From contig NZ_QGGU01000013.1 of NCBI RefSeq assembly GCF_003148745.1, forward strand, positions 35,954 through 99,953: a stretch of DNA of 64,000 bases, written 5' to 3'. This document shows, piece after piece, positions 17,346-25,777 of this stretch. A program made the translations under genes and the position numbers. The notes below the pieces were generated by a model. The model did no database searches. It saw nothing but the letters and a program-made list of their open reading frames with translations, and was not told where the DNA came from. Each line of letters starts with the position of its first letter. Position 1 is the first letter of the stretch. The stretch comes from Pleionea mediterranea. GTDB lineage: Bacteria > Pseudomonadota > Gammaproteobacteria > Enterobacterales > Kangiellaceae.

Positions 17346-18812
17346 TTGAAGAAAATTATTGCAATAGTTTTAGCCGCCATTACTTACTGCCAATATGCAA
17401 ATGCCATTGTCATTCGGCACGATGTGGATGATAAAGAGTATCTTAAGCTGGGGGAGCAGTATTCGCCTTCGGTGGGTTATGTTGCTGGTTGTGCAGCAAC
17501 TTTAATTAATGAAAATTGGTTATTAACGGTAGCTCACTGTGTTGAAGGGAATGAAGATAATATTTTTTATGCAAAACACATGGGGCAGAAATACAGAGTC
17601 GAAACAATAATAATTCATCCTAAGTTTAATCGTAACAATGACGAGCAATACGATGCTGCAATGGTGCAATTAAAGGATCCTATAATGAACGGTTTGCCAG
17701 CCAAGCTGTATCAACAAAGTAATGAAGTTGGTCAGCCGGTAATATTTGTTGGCAGAGGCACATACGGTAATGGGCGTGATGGCTTGATTACTGACGATTT
17801 TCAACAACGTGGTGCCACAAATACCGTTATGGACGCAAACGAATATGTAATTGGTTTTGAATTTACTGCTCCGGAAAAAGCAGCAACTCCTTTAGAAGGG
17901 ATTAGTTCGAGAGGTGATAGTGGTGGTCCGGCCTTTGTTGAATTAAACAGCGAGCGTTATGTGATCGGTATTAGCTCGTATCAGGTGGGTAACGGGAAGA
18001 AAGAAGGTCACTATGGTGTATTAGAATATTATACCCGAGTTTCTACCATTTACCCGTGGCTTAAATCGGTCGTCAAAAATACAGCAGTAGCTAATATACC
18101 AAAGCATGCGATTATTGATGCAATCTTGGATGATAATAATGATTCTTTTGAAAAAGCGATTAATGCGTATAAGGTAAATGGTAAGGCTGATATTGAAAAA
18201 GCATTAGTTGATAAAGAAATACTCAGTGAAGCTTTTTATCAAACGGTTAAACTAAATCGTATCGACTACGCTACACAACTGATTGAGAATGGGGTCGATT
18301 ACTTCTCAATTATAATCGATAAAGTGTCTTTATTTGACTTTGTATTACAAAATAGACGAAAAGACTATTTTGTAATACTACAGCAAGCTGTTAACAAGCA
18401 AGAAAAGATGTTTCCTAAAAACAGTGCCGTTCTTCCTTTGTATATTGCGAATTTTCTTAAAGACGATGTTTTATTGAATGGTGTTAAGCAGTTGTTACAA
18501 CACGGTGCCAATATAAACGCTAAAACTAATGCTGGCGATACAGCGTTAATCATCACTGGTTGGAGTACCAATAATATAACTCTGATAAAGTATTTAGTAG
18601 AAGCCGGAGCGGACTTGAATATTGCAAACAATAATGGTGATACACCACTGATGGATGCAGCTTATCTGGGTAAGCTAGGTACACTAAAATACTTATTAGA
18701 TAAAGGTGCCAATACAGAATTAAAAAATAAACGCGGGTTTACAGCTCTGGATCTAGCAAAAAGTAAGCAACATCATGATGCAGTTAAAATATTAATGGCG
18801 CATAAAAAATAA
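17346..18812 (+). CDS. Secreted trypsin-like protease fused to ankyrin repeats
   Basis: 488 aa, TTG start with AGGAAA upstream. A signal peptide (YANA) leads into an S1 peptidase domain with His64 (LTVAHC), Asp103 (YDAAMVQL) and Ser192 (RGDSGGPA), so the triad is complete. From about residue 250 the protein is helical. Ankyrin repeats fill about 370-488, with LLQHGANINAKTNAGDTALI, YLVEAGADLNIANNNGDTPL and YLLDKGANTELKNKRGFTAL. A secreted protease carrying ankyrin repeats is uncommon. The repeats may bind a host or competitor protein, which is inference. Confidence 0.85.
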   Translation: MKKIIAIVLAAITYCQYANAIVIRHDVDDKEYLKLGEQYSPSVGYVAGCAATLINENWLLTVAHCVEGNEDNIFYAKHMGQKYRVETIIIHPKFNRNNDEQYDAAMVQLKDPIMNGLPAKLYQQSNEVGQPVIFVGRGTYGNGRDGLITDDFQQRGATNTVMDANEYVIGFEFTAPEKAATPLEGISSRGDSGGPAFVELNSERYVIGISSYQVGNGKKEGHYGVLEYYTRVSTIYPWLKSVVKNTAVANIPKHAIIDAILDDNNDSFEKAINAYKVNGKADIEKALVDKEILSEAFYQTVKLNRIDYATQLIENGVDYFSIIIDKVSLFDFVLQNRRKDYFVILQQAVNKQEKMFPKNSAVLPLYIANFLKDDVLLNGVKQLLQHGANINAKTNAGDTALIITGWSTNNITLIKYLVEAGADLNIANNNGDTPLMDAAYLGKLGTLKYLLDKGANTELKNKRGFTALDLAKSKQHHDAVKILMAHKK

Positions 18813-18873
18813 TAAAAATGTTGAAAATAAATAATATTTAAAACATAGCGCTAAAACACAAGGGAACAACGTT

Positions 18874-19206
18874 TTGCCAGAATTTAAAACAGTCGGTCTA
18901 TTTTTAGTGACAGCACTAGCAGAAATAGTCGGCTGTTATTTATCGTATCTATGGTTACGTGAAGGTAAATCGGCCTGGCTGTTAGTGCCTGCCGCTCTAA
19001 GTCTGGCAGCCTTCGCCTGGTTACTTTCATTACATCCCACTGCTGCTGGCAGAGTATATGCAGCATACGGTGGCGTGTATATCTTTATGGCAATTCTTTG
19101 GCTGTGGTTAATTGATGGCATACGACCAACTGTCTGGGATCTTGTTGGATCAGGTGTAGCACTTATTGGTATGGCTATTATTATGTTTGCTCCTCGCGGT
19201 AATTAA
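18874..19206 (+). CDS. ynfA: YnfA family membrane protein (UPF0060)
   Basis: 110 aa, TTG start with AGGGAA seven bases upstream. Four hydrophobic helices match Ynf[39 protein letters not shown] and [17 protein letters not shown]. The family resembles small multidrug resistance-type proteins, but its substrate is not settled. The stop codon runs straight into a frameshifted remnant. Orientation and spacing suggest it is its own unit. Confidence 0.93.
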   Translation: MPEFKTVGLFLVTALAEIVGCYLSYLWLREGKSAWLLVPAALSLAAFAWLLSLHPTAAGRVYAAYGGVYIFMAILWLWLIDGIRPTVWDLVGSGVALIGMAIIMFAPRGN

Positions 19207-19535
19207 TAATGATGTTGTATTCTTCGGTAAAATTACTCAATCGAAAAAGAAACCTGTAGATGATTATAATGGGAAGCATTTATATTCCAGGAATTACTTT
19301 ATTATTGACGTTATGGATGTCTATAAAGGTGAAGAAATTCCAGCCAACTTAAAGTATTGGGAACAAACGAGTTGCTTGAGTAATATATCAGTTGAAGTTA
19401 GTAAATATTATTTTTTTCATTGCGAATAAAAATGAAGATGGAAATATTATATATGTAGACGTTCTCGACTATTTAAAAAACTTGGGTGCTGGCGCATTTA
19501 AAGGACTTAAAAAGCCAATCAAACAATATGAATAA
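19202..19535 (+). pseudogene. Frameshifted remnant of a secreted protein
   Basis: Directly after ynfA, one frame reads DVVFFGKITQ through YKGEEIP and stops at about 19429. A +1/-1 shift in a run of seven T (19411-19417) restores a frame that continues IANKNEDGNIIYVDVLDYLKN to a stop at 19535. The pattern (VVFFGKI, then a V/KG segment) resembles TIMP/NTR-like secreted proteins. The signal peptide and first cysteines are missing. It looks like a truncated and frameshifted gene abutting the 3' end of ynfA. A sequencing error in the T-run would explain the frameshift but not the missing N-terminus. Confidence 0.6.
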
Positions 19536-19723
19536 TACTCTCGATGAGGTAAGTCGACATCTACTTGTTGTCGCTTCATTGTTATTCGTTATGAATGAGG
19601 GCTAAAATCATTATATTTAATCTCAATTAGCTATAAAAAATTAAGCCGTTTTACTGAATATTAATTGAACAATTTTACTGAAAAGGAGTAAATTAAAAAT
19701 CCCAAAGCAAAGGAGGCTGTAAA

Positions 19724-20449
19724 ATGAAATACCCCAAACTATTAATACTTGTTGGCTTATCTACAGCAATAATTGCTTCAGAAGTCGACATTCCCAATAC
19801 ATTTGTTGCCGGTACACCTGCAAGGGCTGGTGAAGTGAATGAGAATTTTACGGCGGTGGAAGCGGCTGTAAATGACAATCACACTAAAATCACTGCGAAC
19901 GAAGCGGCTTTGGCGAGTAACAGCTCTGCCATTAGTGCTAATTCAACAGCAATTTCGGCAAACACCAATGCAATTGCAGCAATCAATGAAACACAATCCT
20001 ATATTTATCCAGTCAATGTTGCGTCTGTAAACAATGCCGGATATCCAAATTTACGAATCAATTCTTCAGGCATGTACAATTCTACTGATCTAACGGATAT
20101 TGTTTTCGCACCTATAGTATTAAGGCAAGGCGCTACGGTTACTGATATGTATTGCCTGGTTCGGGATAATCATAATACGGCTAACTTTAGCGGTGGCCGC
20201 ATTTTGTTAATGCGAGTTAGTTTAGAAGAGGGCATGTCGCCTGGAATTTATGAAGAAATAGTGGATATCGACTTAACAACAGCAGGATCTTTGGCTGGTT
20301 TACGTCGACTAAATGATGAAGATGGTGTAGTGGAAAACGCCGTGATCGATAATAACCAATATATGTACTATGTTCGTTTCTGGATTCAGCGAACACAAGC
20401 CGTTTCTAATTTAATGGTATCCGGTTGCCGAATAAGTTATGAAGCATAA
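19724..20449 (+). CDS. Secreted coiled-coil protein of unknown function
   Basis: 241 aa with a strong AAAGGAGG ribosome site. A signal peptide ends near residue 18. The mature start contains FVAGTPARAGEVNENFTAV, a phrase I associate with secreted marine bacterial proteins, then a coiled coil made of near-heptad repeats (NSSAISA, NSTAISA, NTNAIAA) at about residues 65-90. The C-terminal half is beta-rich with two cysteines. It may form trimers with a receptor-like head, which is inference. The next gene begins 14 bp later. Confidence 0.75.
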   Translation: MKYPKLLILVGLSTAIIASEVDIPNTFVAGTPARAGEVNENFTAVEAAVNDNHTKITANEAALASNSSAISANSTAISANTNAIAAINETQSYIYPVNVASVNNAGYPNLRINSSGMYNSTDLTDIVFAPIVLRQGATVTDMYCLVRDNHNTANFSGGRILLMRVSLEEGMSPGIYEEIVDIDLTTAGSLAGLRRLNDEDGVVENAVIDNNQYMYYVRFWIQRTQAVSNLMVSGCRISYEA

Positions 20450-20462
20450 GAAGGAGGCTATT

Positions 20463-20621
20463 GTGAAACAGATTTCATCAAGTTTTTGGTTTAAGCGAAC
20501 ATGTATTGCAATTATCTTATTGTCAATAATAAATTGTGGCGGATCAAGTTCAAGTCAAGAAGTGTCTGATCCAAATCTTACTTGGGATGAAGCCAACTGG
20601 GACGAAAAAAATTGGCTATGA
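20463..20621 (+). CDS. Small lipoprotein with repeated tryptophan motif
   Basis: 52 aa. I choose the GTG at 20463 because AAGGAGG lies just upstream; an ATG at 20439 would lie inside the preceding gene. The N-terminus is a lipoprotein signal with lipobox IINC, followed by GGSSSS. The tail is repetitive: TWDEANWDEKNWL. The pairing of WDE and NW segments recalls small outer-membrane lipoproteins of marine gammaproteobacteria. It is probably co-transcribed with the coiled-coil protein. Confidence 0.6.
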   Translation: MKQISSSFWFKRTCIAIILLSIINCGGSSSSQEVSDPNLTWDEANWDEKNWL

Positions 20622-20651
20622 AAAATTGAATAATAAGTTGAATAACGACTA

Positions 20652-20972
20652 ATGCTTTTTTCGGAATTGCCAGTGGTAAGTTTGCACCACCGAGTCAAGT
20701 GCCCTTTATGCAAAGAGCATATAAGTACGCTTATTATTAAAGATAAGTTTTCATGCCCAAGTTGCTTAAAACTGCTTAAATCTAACCATCGTTATTGTTT
20801 AAGGCGCGCTATTTTGCTGAGTTGCGTCTTGTACCTTATTCTGTTTATTGCTTTGAGTTTAATAACAATGAGTGAAACATTTACATTATTGTTTTCTTTG
20901 ATTGCTTCAGTATTTCCATTGTTATCAGGTGTTATTTACTATAAAAATTCGTTAAAAATAACCTTAGATTAA
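20652..20972 (+). CDS. Zinc-ribbon membrane protein, unknown function
   Basis: 106 aa. Two CxxC pairs (CPLC and CPSC) form a probable zinc ribbon in the first 40 residues. Two hydrophobic helices follow (about 55-77 and 79-97). Topology suggests a cytoplasmic zinc ribbon anchored to the inner membrane. The family is not recognised. The gene ends two bases before the convergent thioredoxin-like gene. Confidence 0.6.
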   Translation: MLFSELPVVSLHHRVKCPLCKEHISTLIIKDKFSCPSCLKLLKSNHRYCLRRAILLSCVLYLILFIALSLITMSETFTLLFSLIASVFPLLSGVIYYKNSLKITLD

Positions 20973-20974
20973 CT

Positions 20975-21544
20975 TCACTGATTTATAGCAGCAGTAATAT
21001 CCGCGGCCCAGTTGGTATCCGGTCGTTCTATAAAGCGGCCAAGCTCTTTGCCTTGTTGATCGATAACAAATATTGTTGGCGTATATTGAATAGCCAGTCG
21101 ATGAGGATTGGCCGCTTCAGGAATTTGTTTGTTGTAGCCGACGGCAACAAGGGTGGTTTTTATGGCTGTATTATTAGCGCTGTCTATCAGCTTTAATATC
21201 CGCGGCACTTCTCGCTGACTGTCATGGCACCAACTACCAAATACAATCACTAACTCGGTGGCCTGTGATAATTGTTGCAACGCTGAACGATCCTCGGGTG
21301 TTACCTGATATTGCTGGTAAGCCTTAGAGAATGTTGGGTAAGCATCAAACAATTGTTGCTGTGTGATGGCGCCCAATGCATAAGGTAAGCGGCTGCTGGA
21401 TGAGCGATGGTTTGATTCAGTGGACTGTGGCGGTTGATGGTTAGACGGAGAGGTAGAGTCTGCCAAAGATGAGCTGGGTAATTGACTGCAGGCCATCAAG
21501 CTAACACTGAATAAAAACAGTAATGCGCGAAAAGATAATTTCAT
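20975..21544 (-). CDS. Thioredoxin-fold lipoprotein
   Basis: 189 aa. The signal peptide has lipobox LMAC with Ser at +2. A Ser/Pro-rich linker (residues 22-55) precedes a thioredoxin-like domain. Active-site region FGSWCHDSQREVPR has one Cys only (WCHDS in place of WCxxC). The cis-Pro region YTPTIFVID is normal. Without the second Cys it cannot act as a simple disulfide reductase, so it may use a monothiol mechanism or be a binding protein. It abuts the M23 peptidase gene on the same strand (one base between them). Confidence 0.75.
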   Translation of the reverse strand: MKLSFRALLFLFSVSLMACSQLPSSSLADSTSPSNHQPPQSTESNHRSSSSRLPYALGAITQQQLFDAYPTFSKAYQQYQVTPEDRSALQQLSQATELVIVFGSWCHDSQREVPRILKLIDSANNTAIKTTLVAVGYNKQIPEAANPHRLAIQYTPTIFVIDQQGKELGRFIERPDTNWAADITAAINQ

Positions 21545-21545
21545 A

Positions 21546-22298
21546 TTAATTCTTTATCAGATAGTGATTAGGATCCAAGTAAAACATTTTTTTCCAGCCT
21601 TGAGTAGTGGCATCTGCGTACCAAAAATATGGGAGCAAGCTGAATACCGTAAAATGCAGATGCGGCGGTTTATTTTTCGCATTGCCGGTTGCGCCCAGAG
21701 TGCCTAATGGATCGCCGGATTGATAAAACCATCGATCAGTATTAAAGGAAGCTAGATGGGCGTAGTAATGTATTTTCCACTCAGGGCCTAATAACACCAC
21801 TACTTTGCCGCCTTTGGCAAATTCACCACGGTATAACAGCAATCCATGATTCGCGGCGACAACCTGTGTATTTGACGGACCGAAAATATCAATGCCTTTA
21901 TGGGTGATCGAGCTGCCCCAGGGCTCATACCAAAAGGTTTTTGGATGCCAGTCATTACTGTTTGCACCCATAACCGGTATGCGCCAATGGTTCGGTAAAA
22001 TTAGACCCGTTATTAATACGATAAATGGCAAGAGCCAGCGCTTTTTTTTCCACCATGATTTTGAGGGTGATTTAGAGGAAAACTCTGAGCTTTGAGTTTT
22101 TTCCAGATCAGAGTGGTTAGCAGAATATGTTTCAGGATCAGGAACAGTATCTAAATCGATTTCAAAGTCTGTGTTTGAGTCGGTTTTTAACTCTGTTGTC
22201 GACTTGGAAATTGTTTCGGGATCGATTACTGGATCATCATCGGGCGTCGCTAAAATAATTTCAGTGCCATCCTCTGGCTTATTAAATTTTGATACCAT
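21546..22298 (-). CDS. Membrane-anchored M23 family peptidase
   Basis: 250 aa. The first 85 residues are acidic, Ser/Thr-rich and cytoplasmic. One membrane helix (about 88-102) is followed by a LytM-like domain. The zinc ligands are visible: HKGID (His133, Asp137), a His in HYYAH (about 178-181), and HLHF (His213, His215). Such enzymes cut peptidoglycan cross-links. The long acidic N-terminal tail is unusual. Its start shares one base with the stop of the upstream VOC gene. Confidence 0.85.
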   Translation of the reverse strand: MVSKFNKPEDGTEIILATPDDDPVIDPETISKSTTELKTDSNTDFEIDLDTVPDPETYSANHSDLEKTQSSEFSSKSPSKSWWKKKRWLLPFIVLITGLILPNHWRIPVMGANSNDWHPKTFWYEPWGSSITHKGIDIFGPSNTQVVAANHGLLLYRGEFAKGGKVVVLLGPEWKIHYYAHLASFNTDRWFYQSGDPLGTLGATGNAKNKPPHLHFTVFSLLPYFWYADATTQGWKKMFYLDPNHYLIKN

Positions 22299-22672
22299 TA
22301 CAGCTGTACAGTTTCTTCGGAATGAAGGGCAACAGTATTGCCTTCACTGTCTTTAATAATCGCACGACTGCCGTGCGGGCCAATCGAATGGGGTTGCTCA
22401 ATAACTTTACCCCCGGCAGCCTCAACTTGATCCACAGCATTTTGCAAACGGCCGTTGACGTTAAAATAGATTAACGTGGAATCGGTTAGTGGCTGAAAAT
22501 TATCTTTAGGCACCAGGCAGCCCGATACATCATTGCCTTCGTGTGGAAATACGGCAAAACGGAATTGCTCGAATGTTTCAATGGTGGGTTTTCGATCCAA
22601 TACTTTGTGATAAAAGCCCACGGCGCGATCGAGATCGGCCACACCCAAATCTACCCAGACAAAATTGTTCAT
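22298..22672 (-). CDS. VOC (glyoxalase/bleomycin-resistance) family protein
   Basis: 124 aa. The start NNFVWVDLGVADLDRAVGFYHKVL and the end AIIKDSEGNTVALHSEE are typical of single-domain VOC proteins, which use a beta-alpha-beta-beta-beta fold and often bind a divalent metal. The substrate cannot be told. It lies 55 bp downstream of a small membrane protein gene. Confidence 0.85.
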   Translation of the reverse strand: MNNFVWVDLGVADLDRAVGFYHKVLDRKPTIETFEQFRFAVFPHEGNDVSGCLVPKDNFQPLTDSTLIYFNVNGRLQNAVDQVEAAGGKVIEQPHSIGPHGSRAIIKDSEGNTVALHSEETVQL

Positions 22673-22727
22673 GGTTATGTACCTTTTAGATTGTATTGGT
22701 TAAAAATTATAGAAGTCATCATAAAAA

Positions 22728-22958
22728 TTATCGTTGCTTATTGGACAGGTGTTGCTTCCACAGGGGCAGCAACCAGTTAAACAAAGAGCCCACCGCGACA
22801 ATAATGGCGCCTATCATAAACAGTTGTTGATTGATCACCACCGTGAGCAGTTGCCATTGTGCAAACTGATGCAACATGGTTAAGGTGATAATAATAAAGC
22901 CAATCGAGTAACAGTATAAAGATAACGTCGGTGGTTTTTTAAATGTAAATTTGATCAT
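22728..22958 (-). CDS. Small two-span membrane protein
   Basis: 76 aa with two hydrophobic segments (about 15-33 and 42-65) and basic ends. The family is not recognised. It sits between the DUF1285 and VOC genes on the same strand, so an operon of DUF1285, this protein, VOC, M23 and the thioredoxin-like lipoprotein is plausible from the spacing. Confidence 0.55.
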   Translation of the reverse strand: MIKFTFKKPPTLSLYCYSIGFIIITLTMLHQFAQWQLLTVVINQQLFMIGAIIVAVGSLFNWLLPLWKQHLSNKQR

Positions 22959-22986
22959 GATAGTGGTGACTTTTTAGCAAAGTTGG

Positions 22987-23535
22987 TTAATTAACCCTGC
23001 CCAGCGAAAAGGTTTCGCCCAGGCTTTTAATGGTCAGCTCGGTTGAGTCATTGGTGGTTTGTTGATCCGCCAGTTCCACCATCTGATAAAACACATTGCG
23101 GCTGATCAATGCGTCCAGATTTCGCCTTACTCGAATGTAGGGTGAAGGTTCCTGAGTATTTGGATCCACTTTAACGCGAATAGGGTGATCATTTCCGGCA
23201 ATAAAACGGTTGCCCACATTATCGGTAAAAATTAACTGTTGTGTACCGTTTTGCTGCTCCACATCCATTAACACCGCCAGAAAAGGCGCGTCTTCAACGG
23301 TAATGCCAATTTTTTCAACCGGCGTCACCAGATAATACTTATCATCGTCTTTGCGGATCACATTAGAAAACAGCTTCACCAGTTTTTTGCGGCCGATGGG
23401 TGTGCCCATATAATGCCAGCTGCCATCGCGCTTAATCACCATATCGATATCGCCGCAATAGTCAGGGTTCCATTTTTCAACAGGGGGTAATGACTCATCT
23501 TCCAGTTGTTGAGCCAGTTTGTTGATATCCGTCAT
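22987..23535 (-). CDS. DUF1285 domain protein
   Basis: 182 aa from the ATG at 23535, which has AGGAG upstream; a longer frame to 23652 lacks support. The family pattern is clear: PPVEKWNPDYCGDIDMVIKRDGSWHYMGTPIGRKKLVKLFS, with YYLVTPVEKIGI and DNVGNRFIAG following. DUF1285 proteins are cytosolic, of unknown function, and widespread in proteobacteria. It is divergent from alkB, with which it shares a 150-bp intergenic region. Confidence 0.85.
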   Translation of the reverse strand: MTDINKLAQQLEDESLPPVEKWNPDYCGDIDMVIKRDGSWHYMGTPIGRKKLVKLFSNVIRKDDDKYYLVTPVEKIGITVEDAPFLAVLMDVEQQNGTQQLIFTDNVGNRFIAGNDHPIRVKVDPNTQEPSPYIRVRRNLDALISRNVFYQMVELADQQTTNDSTELTIKSLGETFSLGRVN

Positions 23536-23685
23536 AACTTGCTCCTGTGTGATGGTTGGAAGTAATTTAGCCCAGTCACACCAGTTTACGCTGATTAAGG
23601 ACGATAAAAAAGACGCAAAAGGCCAACGATAAGCGCTTGCCCGAAGCGGCAAATTTGGTCAAAATATCTTCAACGGAGGACTGTT

Positions 23686-24909
23686 ATGTCATTTGCTAAT
23701 CCATTTGCTTCACCCAGATTTAATAAGCAGTACGTTGCCGAAAACGGTGACACCTACATTGATAAAAAGCGTTGGCTCTGGTTGTTGTCGGTACTGGTGC
23801 CGCTGCTAACCTTGCTCGGGCCTTTGCTGTATATCGAAAGCGGTAAAGAATGGATGTTGTGGATCCCCATGGCGATTTTTTACCTGCTGATCCCACTGGC
23901 AGACTGGTTTATTGGTGAAGACAGCAATAATCCGCCTGAATCGATTGTGCCGCAGCTTGAGGCTGATGTTTATTATCGATGGATCACCTTTTTACTGGTG
24001 CCGGTACTTTTGTTCGGATTTGCCTTTACCGCCTGGTTTGTAAGCAGTTACCCACTTAGCTGGTCCGGTTGGCTGGCGGTGTTGCTGGTGAATGGATTTA
24101 TTTGCGGTTACGGCATAAATCTCGGGCATGAGATGGGGCACAAACGATCCTTAAGTGAACGTTGGGCGGCCAAAATTGCATTATCACTGAGCGCTTACGG
24201 CCATTTTAATGTGGAGCATAATCGCGGCCATCACACCGAAGTGGCGACACCGGACGACGTGGCATCATCAAAACTGGGTGAAACCATTTACGGTTTCTAT
24301 ATCAAAGAATACCCGGGGGCTTTTGTCCGTGCCTGCCGGCTCGAAAAACAACGACTGAATCGAAAAGGGCATTCATTCTGGCACCCGGATAATGAAGTGA
24401 TCCAGGGCCTGTTACTGACCACCTTTATTTATGGCGCTCTGACCCTGTGGCTCGGTTGGTCAGTATTACCTTTCTTGTTGTTAACAGCATTATGGGGTGG
24501 CTTTCAGCTAACTTCGGCAAACTACATTGAGCATTACGGATTACTGCGCAAAAAGCAGCCGAATGGACGATACGAGCGCTGCCAGCCGCGTCATTCCTGG
24601 AACAGTAATTTTTTATTATCGAACTGGAGTCTGTTTCATTTGCAGCGCCACTCCGATCATCATGCCAATCCCATGCGACGGTTTCAGGCATTGCGCAATT
24701 TTGAAGAAATTCCACAATTGCCCGCCGGCTATTACGCCATGTTTTTGCTGGCCTATGTGCCGCCTTTATGGTTTAAGGTGATGGATAAACGGGTGATTGC
24801 GTTTGCTGATTGCGATCCGGAGCGATTAAATCTGCTGCCGAAAAAAGCGGAGAAATACCTGAGCCAGTTATCTCAGCCTGATACATCAGGTAAACCAGCC
24901 TCTGATTGA
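23686..24909 (+). CDS. alkB: Alkane 1-monooxygenase AlkB
   Basis: Integral membrane non-haem diiron hydroxylase that oxidises n-alkanes at the terminal carbon with rubredoxin as electron donor. The His boxes are present: HEMGHK, HNRGHHTEVATPDD, LQRHSDHHA, with NYIEHYGLLR between. Hydrophobic helices lie in the N-terminal half and around 245-275. The length of 407 aa is normal. AACGGAGG precedes the ATG. No rubredoxin or rubredoxin reductase is adjacent, so partners must be elsewhere. Its stop codon directly abuts that of tusA. Confidence 0.95.
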   Translation: MSFANPFASPRFNKQYVAENGDTYIDKKRWLWLLSVLVPLLTLLGPLLYIESGKEWMLWIPMAIFYLLIPLADWFIGEDSNNPPESIVPQLEADVYYRWITFLLVPVLLFGFAFTAWFVSSYPLSWSGWLAVLLVNGFICGYGINLGHEMGHKRSLSERWAAKIALSLSAYGHFNVEHNRGHHTEVATPDDVASSKLGETIYGFYIKEYPGAFVRACRLEKQRLNRKGHSFWHPDNEVIQGLLLTTFIYGALTLWLGWSVLPFLLLTALWGGFQLTSANYIEHYGLLRKKQPNGRYERCQPRHSWNSNFLLSNWSLFHLQRHSDHHANPMRRFQALRNFEEIPQLPAGYYAMFLLAYVPPLWFKVMDKRVIAFADCDPERLNLLPKKAEKYLSQLSQPDTSGKPASD

Positions 24910-24921
24910 TCAGGCTTTTTT
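24897..24921 (+). terminator. Terminator carrying the alkB and tusA stop codons
   Basis: AGCCT-C-TGAT and ATCA-GGCT arms are followed by TTTTTT on the plus strand. The alkB stop (24907-24909) and the tusA stop (24910-24912 on the other strand) both lie in the hairpin. Confidence 0.65.
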
Positions 24922-25140
24922 AATAACAAAAATAAACCGATTCTCTTTTTGCTGCTGATCCAGCAGTTTATGATCCATAAACTGGCAAAATTTCGGGACG
25001 TCTCTTTGGGTTGATGGATCATCAGCCATAACCGTCAGGCTTTCGCCCGATGACAATTCGCGCATCTTTTTACGGATCATCATTACCGGCTCCGGACAGC
25101 GCAGTCCCAAAGTATCTAAAGTGTGATCAGAATTGTTCAC
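24910..25140 (-). CDS. tusA: Sulfurtransferase TusA-like
   Basis: 76 aa. [21 protein letters not shown] has the family CPxP motif, with the active Cys that carries a persulfide during tRNA 2-thiolation or molybdenum-cofactor work. [21 protein letters not shown] matches the second half. The gene converges on alkB without any gap. Confidence 0.92.
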   Translation of the reverse strand: MNNSDHTLDTLGLRCPEPVMMIRKKMRELSSGESLTVMADDPSTQRDVPKFCQFMDHKLLDQQQKENRFIFVIKKA

Positions 25141-25193
25141 AACGGCTCAACAATTGGTGAATAAAGGCGCTAGTTTACGATAACTTGCGGGTT

Positions 25194-25664
25194 TTATCGA
25201 TGATTGCGTCGTTTAAACCACAGATGTTGCATCACTTTATCAAACTGCGTTTTCTGTTCGCCATCGAGCTGTTGATAAAAAGGCGTGATCACAGCGAGCA
25301 ATGTTTGAGTTTCCTTGAGTCGGGTTTCCAGATGACTGGATCGAAGTGTAAGGGTATCAACACTATTTAAGGATTTAATCTCTTTCAGCTTTAGGCGTTT
25401 TTGCTGCCGTTGTTCAATCTGCTCTAAAAACGTCACTTTAAAGCGCAACCAGGTTTGTTGTTGTGCTGGTTTTAGCTTTAGGTGCTGGTTCAAGTTATCG
25501 AGAAAAAGCTCAGATTCCTGCAGCGAAGCACTTTGAATGTTAGAAAAATAGCGGGCAAATTCTTCATCGGCAAAATCCACATTTAATTCCGACACAGAAA
25601 AACACAGGTTGGCCCAGCCAAACAGAGCAACAGTCATCAATAACAATCGGGGTTTACGGCTCAA
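25194..25664 (-). CDS. Periplasmic Spy/CpxP-like protein
   Basis: 156 aa with a signal peptide (residues 1-23). The rest is almost entirely helical, with LKPAQQQTWLRFK, a QRQQKRLKLKEIK helix, and TPFYQQLDGEQKTQFDKVMQ. The last segment is close to the LTxxQ-type motif of Spy/CpxP. Such proteins act as periplasmic chaperones or stress sensors. The assignment is by resemblance only. Confidence 0.6.
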   Translation of the reverse strand: MSRKPRLLLMTVALFGWANLCFSVSELNVDFADEEFARYFSNIQSASLQESELFLDNLNQHLKLKPAQQQTWLRFKVTFLEQIEQRQQKRLKLKEIKSLNSVDTLTLRSSHLETRLKETQTLLAVITPFYQQLDGEQKTQFDKVMQHLWFKRRNHR

Positions 25665-25777
25665 AATAACCTTCCAAAAATAATTCCTTCTTATGAGCTT
25701 GAAGTATAGAAGCTACAAATAAAACTGGTTATGGATTATTACCCTTTTCTGTGTCAGATATTACCTACAAAAAAGAG

